Of a stretch of 6,164 nucleotides of DNA, positions 5,251 through 6,164 are shown one piece after another. The translations under genes and the position numbers were made by a program. The DNA lies in assembly GCA_034437895.1 (NCBI GenBank), contig DAOTTO010000364.1, forward strand, positions 1 to 6,164. Direction: 5' to 3'. The notes under the pieces were generated by a model that had not been told where the DNA came from, made no database searches, and saw nothing but the letters and a program-made list of their open reading frames with translations. The stretch is from JANRLJ01 sp034437895. GTDB lineage: Bacteria > Chloroflexota > Anaerolineae > Aggregatilineales > Phototrophicaceae. Within the stretch, counting starts at the first letter, position 1. Each line of letters begins with the position of its first letter.

Positions 5251-6164
5251 ATGTCGCAAAAAATCATTATTGATACCGACCCCGGTGTGGACGACGCGAT
5301 GGCGATTTTCTTTGCCCTGAAATCGCCCGAATTGGATGTCATCGGTTTAACGACAATTTTCGGAAATGCCCATACCGAACTGACCGCGATCAATGCGCTG
5401 CGACTCTTGGAAATTGCCGGACGGACGGATATTCCGGTTGCATCTGGGGCGAATAATCGGCTGGCAGGCGTATTTGAGCATCCCGCCGAGTATGTACATG
5501 GTACGGATGGGCAGGGTAATCAATATTTGCCGCAGCCGACAACGCGCCCGATTGATAAAACAGCCGCACAGTTTATCGTGGATCAAGTGATGGCTGCGCC
5601 GGGAGAGATTACGCTCGTCGCTATTGGCCCACTGACGAATTTGGCGCTGGCGCTGCATCTGGAACCGCGAATCGCCCAAAACGTGAAAGAGGTCGTCCTG
5701 ATGGGCGGCAATGCACTGGCGATGGGCAACATCACGCCGACGGCAGAAGCCAATATCTGGAATGATCCTGAAGCGGCAGATGTGGTTTTTGGCGCGGCGT
5801 GGCAGGTTACGATGGTGGGCTTGGACGTGACGCATACCGTCACTATGACACCGGAACATATCGCGCTCTACGCACAGGCGCAAAATCCGTTAGCGCGGCA
5901 TATCACGGGTTGTCTGCCGTTTTATCGCAGCTTTATCGAGCGTATGTCGGGCGTTCCGGGAATCCATATCCATGATTCGACAGCGATTGCTTATCTTGTG
6001 GATCGGTCACTTTTTAAAACCGAAAAATGGCCTATCCGCGTGGAGACGCAGGGCTTTAGTCGCGGCAAGACCTGGCCTTCGCTCGGTCAATCCGATCACG
6101 AAGCACCTTGGGCGAACAGGCCGCTGGTGAATGTCTGCGTCGCAGTTGATGGCGCGAAGACCGT
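5251..6164 (+). CDS. Inosine-uridine-type nucleoside hydrolase, 3' partial
   Basis: The visible 304 residues cover nearly the whole family length of about 310-320; the end lies beyond the right edge. Enzymes of this family hydrolyse the N-glycosidic bond of ribonucleosides to base and ribose with a bound calcium ion. The N-terminal DTDPGVDD (8-15) supplies the calcium and ribose-binding aspartates, with Asp10 as the expected general base. Further motifs are HGTDGQG (83-89), GPLTN (126-130), MGG (151-153), AEANIWNDPEAA (165-176) with Glu166 and Asn168, and IHD (240-242). His241 and Asp242 carry the same numbers as the catalytic His and calcium-ligand Asp of the Crithidia enzyme. The usual HDPxA reads HDSTA here. 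Start choice is clear: GAGG (5240-5243) is 7 nt before ATG 5251, which directly follows the preceding TAG. Substrate preference (purine, pyrimidine or non-specific) cannot be told by eye. Confidence 0.93.
   Translation, partial: MSQKIIIDTDPGVDDAMAIFFALKSPELDVIGLTTIFGNAHTELTAINALRLLEIAGRTDIPVASGANNRLAGVFEHPAEYVHGTDGQGNQYLPQPTTRPIDKTAAQFIVDQVMAAPGEITLVAIGPLTNLALALHLEPRIAQNVKEVVLMGGNALAMGNITPTAEANIWNDPEAADVVFGAAWQVTMVGLDVTHTVTMTPEHIALYAQAQNPLARHITGCLPFYRSFIERMSGVPGIHIHDSTAIAYLVDRSLFKTEKWPIRVETQGFSRGKTWPSLGQSDHEAPWANRPLVNVCVAVDGAKT

Noticed and set aside
5347..5883. 178-codon minus-strand open frame
   Set aside because: It lies entirely opposite the nucleoside hydrolase, whose catalytic motifs are intact; the Cys/Arg/His-rich translation is typical of an antisense shadow.

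Overview
The window is bacterial, about half G+C, with every recognisable gene on the + strand. Shine-Dalgarno sites, a sigma70-type promoter and an S-box (SAM-I) leader with an intrinsic terminator all fit. The gene mix (secreted beta-sandwich repeat protein, bacterial indoleamine 2,3-dioxygenase, cyclic-nucleotide-binding/DUF1003 membrane protein, nucleoside hydrolase) reminds me of Chloroflexota such as Anaerolineae. That placement is an impression from gene content, not something the sequence proves.

Layout. (1) 1-1305 is the 3' part of a gene for a large extracellular protein: one thrombospondin type 3-like calcium motif, then three DUF11-like repeats. A clear intrinsic terminator closes it (1324-1353). 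(2) 1455-2603 encodes a complete indoleamine 2,3-dioxygenase-family heme protein, apparently transcribed alone. (3) 2604-2925 is a long non-coding region. It holds a near-consensus promoter (2678-2706), a SAM-I riboswitch aptamer (2723-2824), an antiterminator (2821-2851) and a terminator (2846-2882). (4) 2926-6164 is a compact same-strand cluster: nucleoside phosphorylase (COG2820-like), CNBD-DUF1003 membrane protein, a 203-residue protein of unknown function, and an inosine-uridine-type nucleoside hydrolase cut by the right edge. The gaps are 47 nt, an 11-nt overlap and 0 nt.

How it may work together. The base pairing of the riboswitch can be written out in full. It predicts an OFF switch: with SAM bound, P1 holds the 5' arm of the antiterminator and the terminator forms. 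When SAM is low, the antiterminator forms and the phosphorylase, probably with the downstream genes, is transcribed. A nucleoside phosphorylase and a nucleoside hydrolase under a SAM sensor suggest recovery or degradation of nucleosides derived from SAM (methylthioadenosine, S-adenosylhomocysteine, adenosine/inosine), or a link between methionine status and nucleoside salvage. The CNBD-DUF1003 protein and the 203-residue protein in the same unit have no known place in that pathway and are the most open part of the window. I found no CRISPR array, tRNA, rRNA or insertion sequence.
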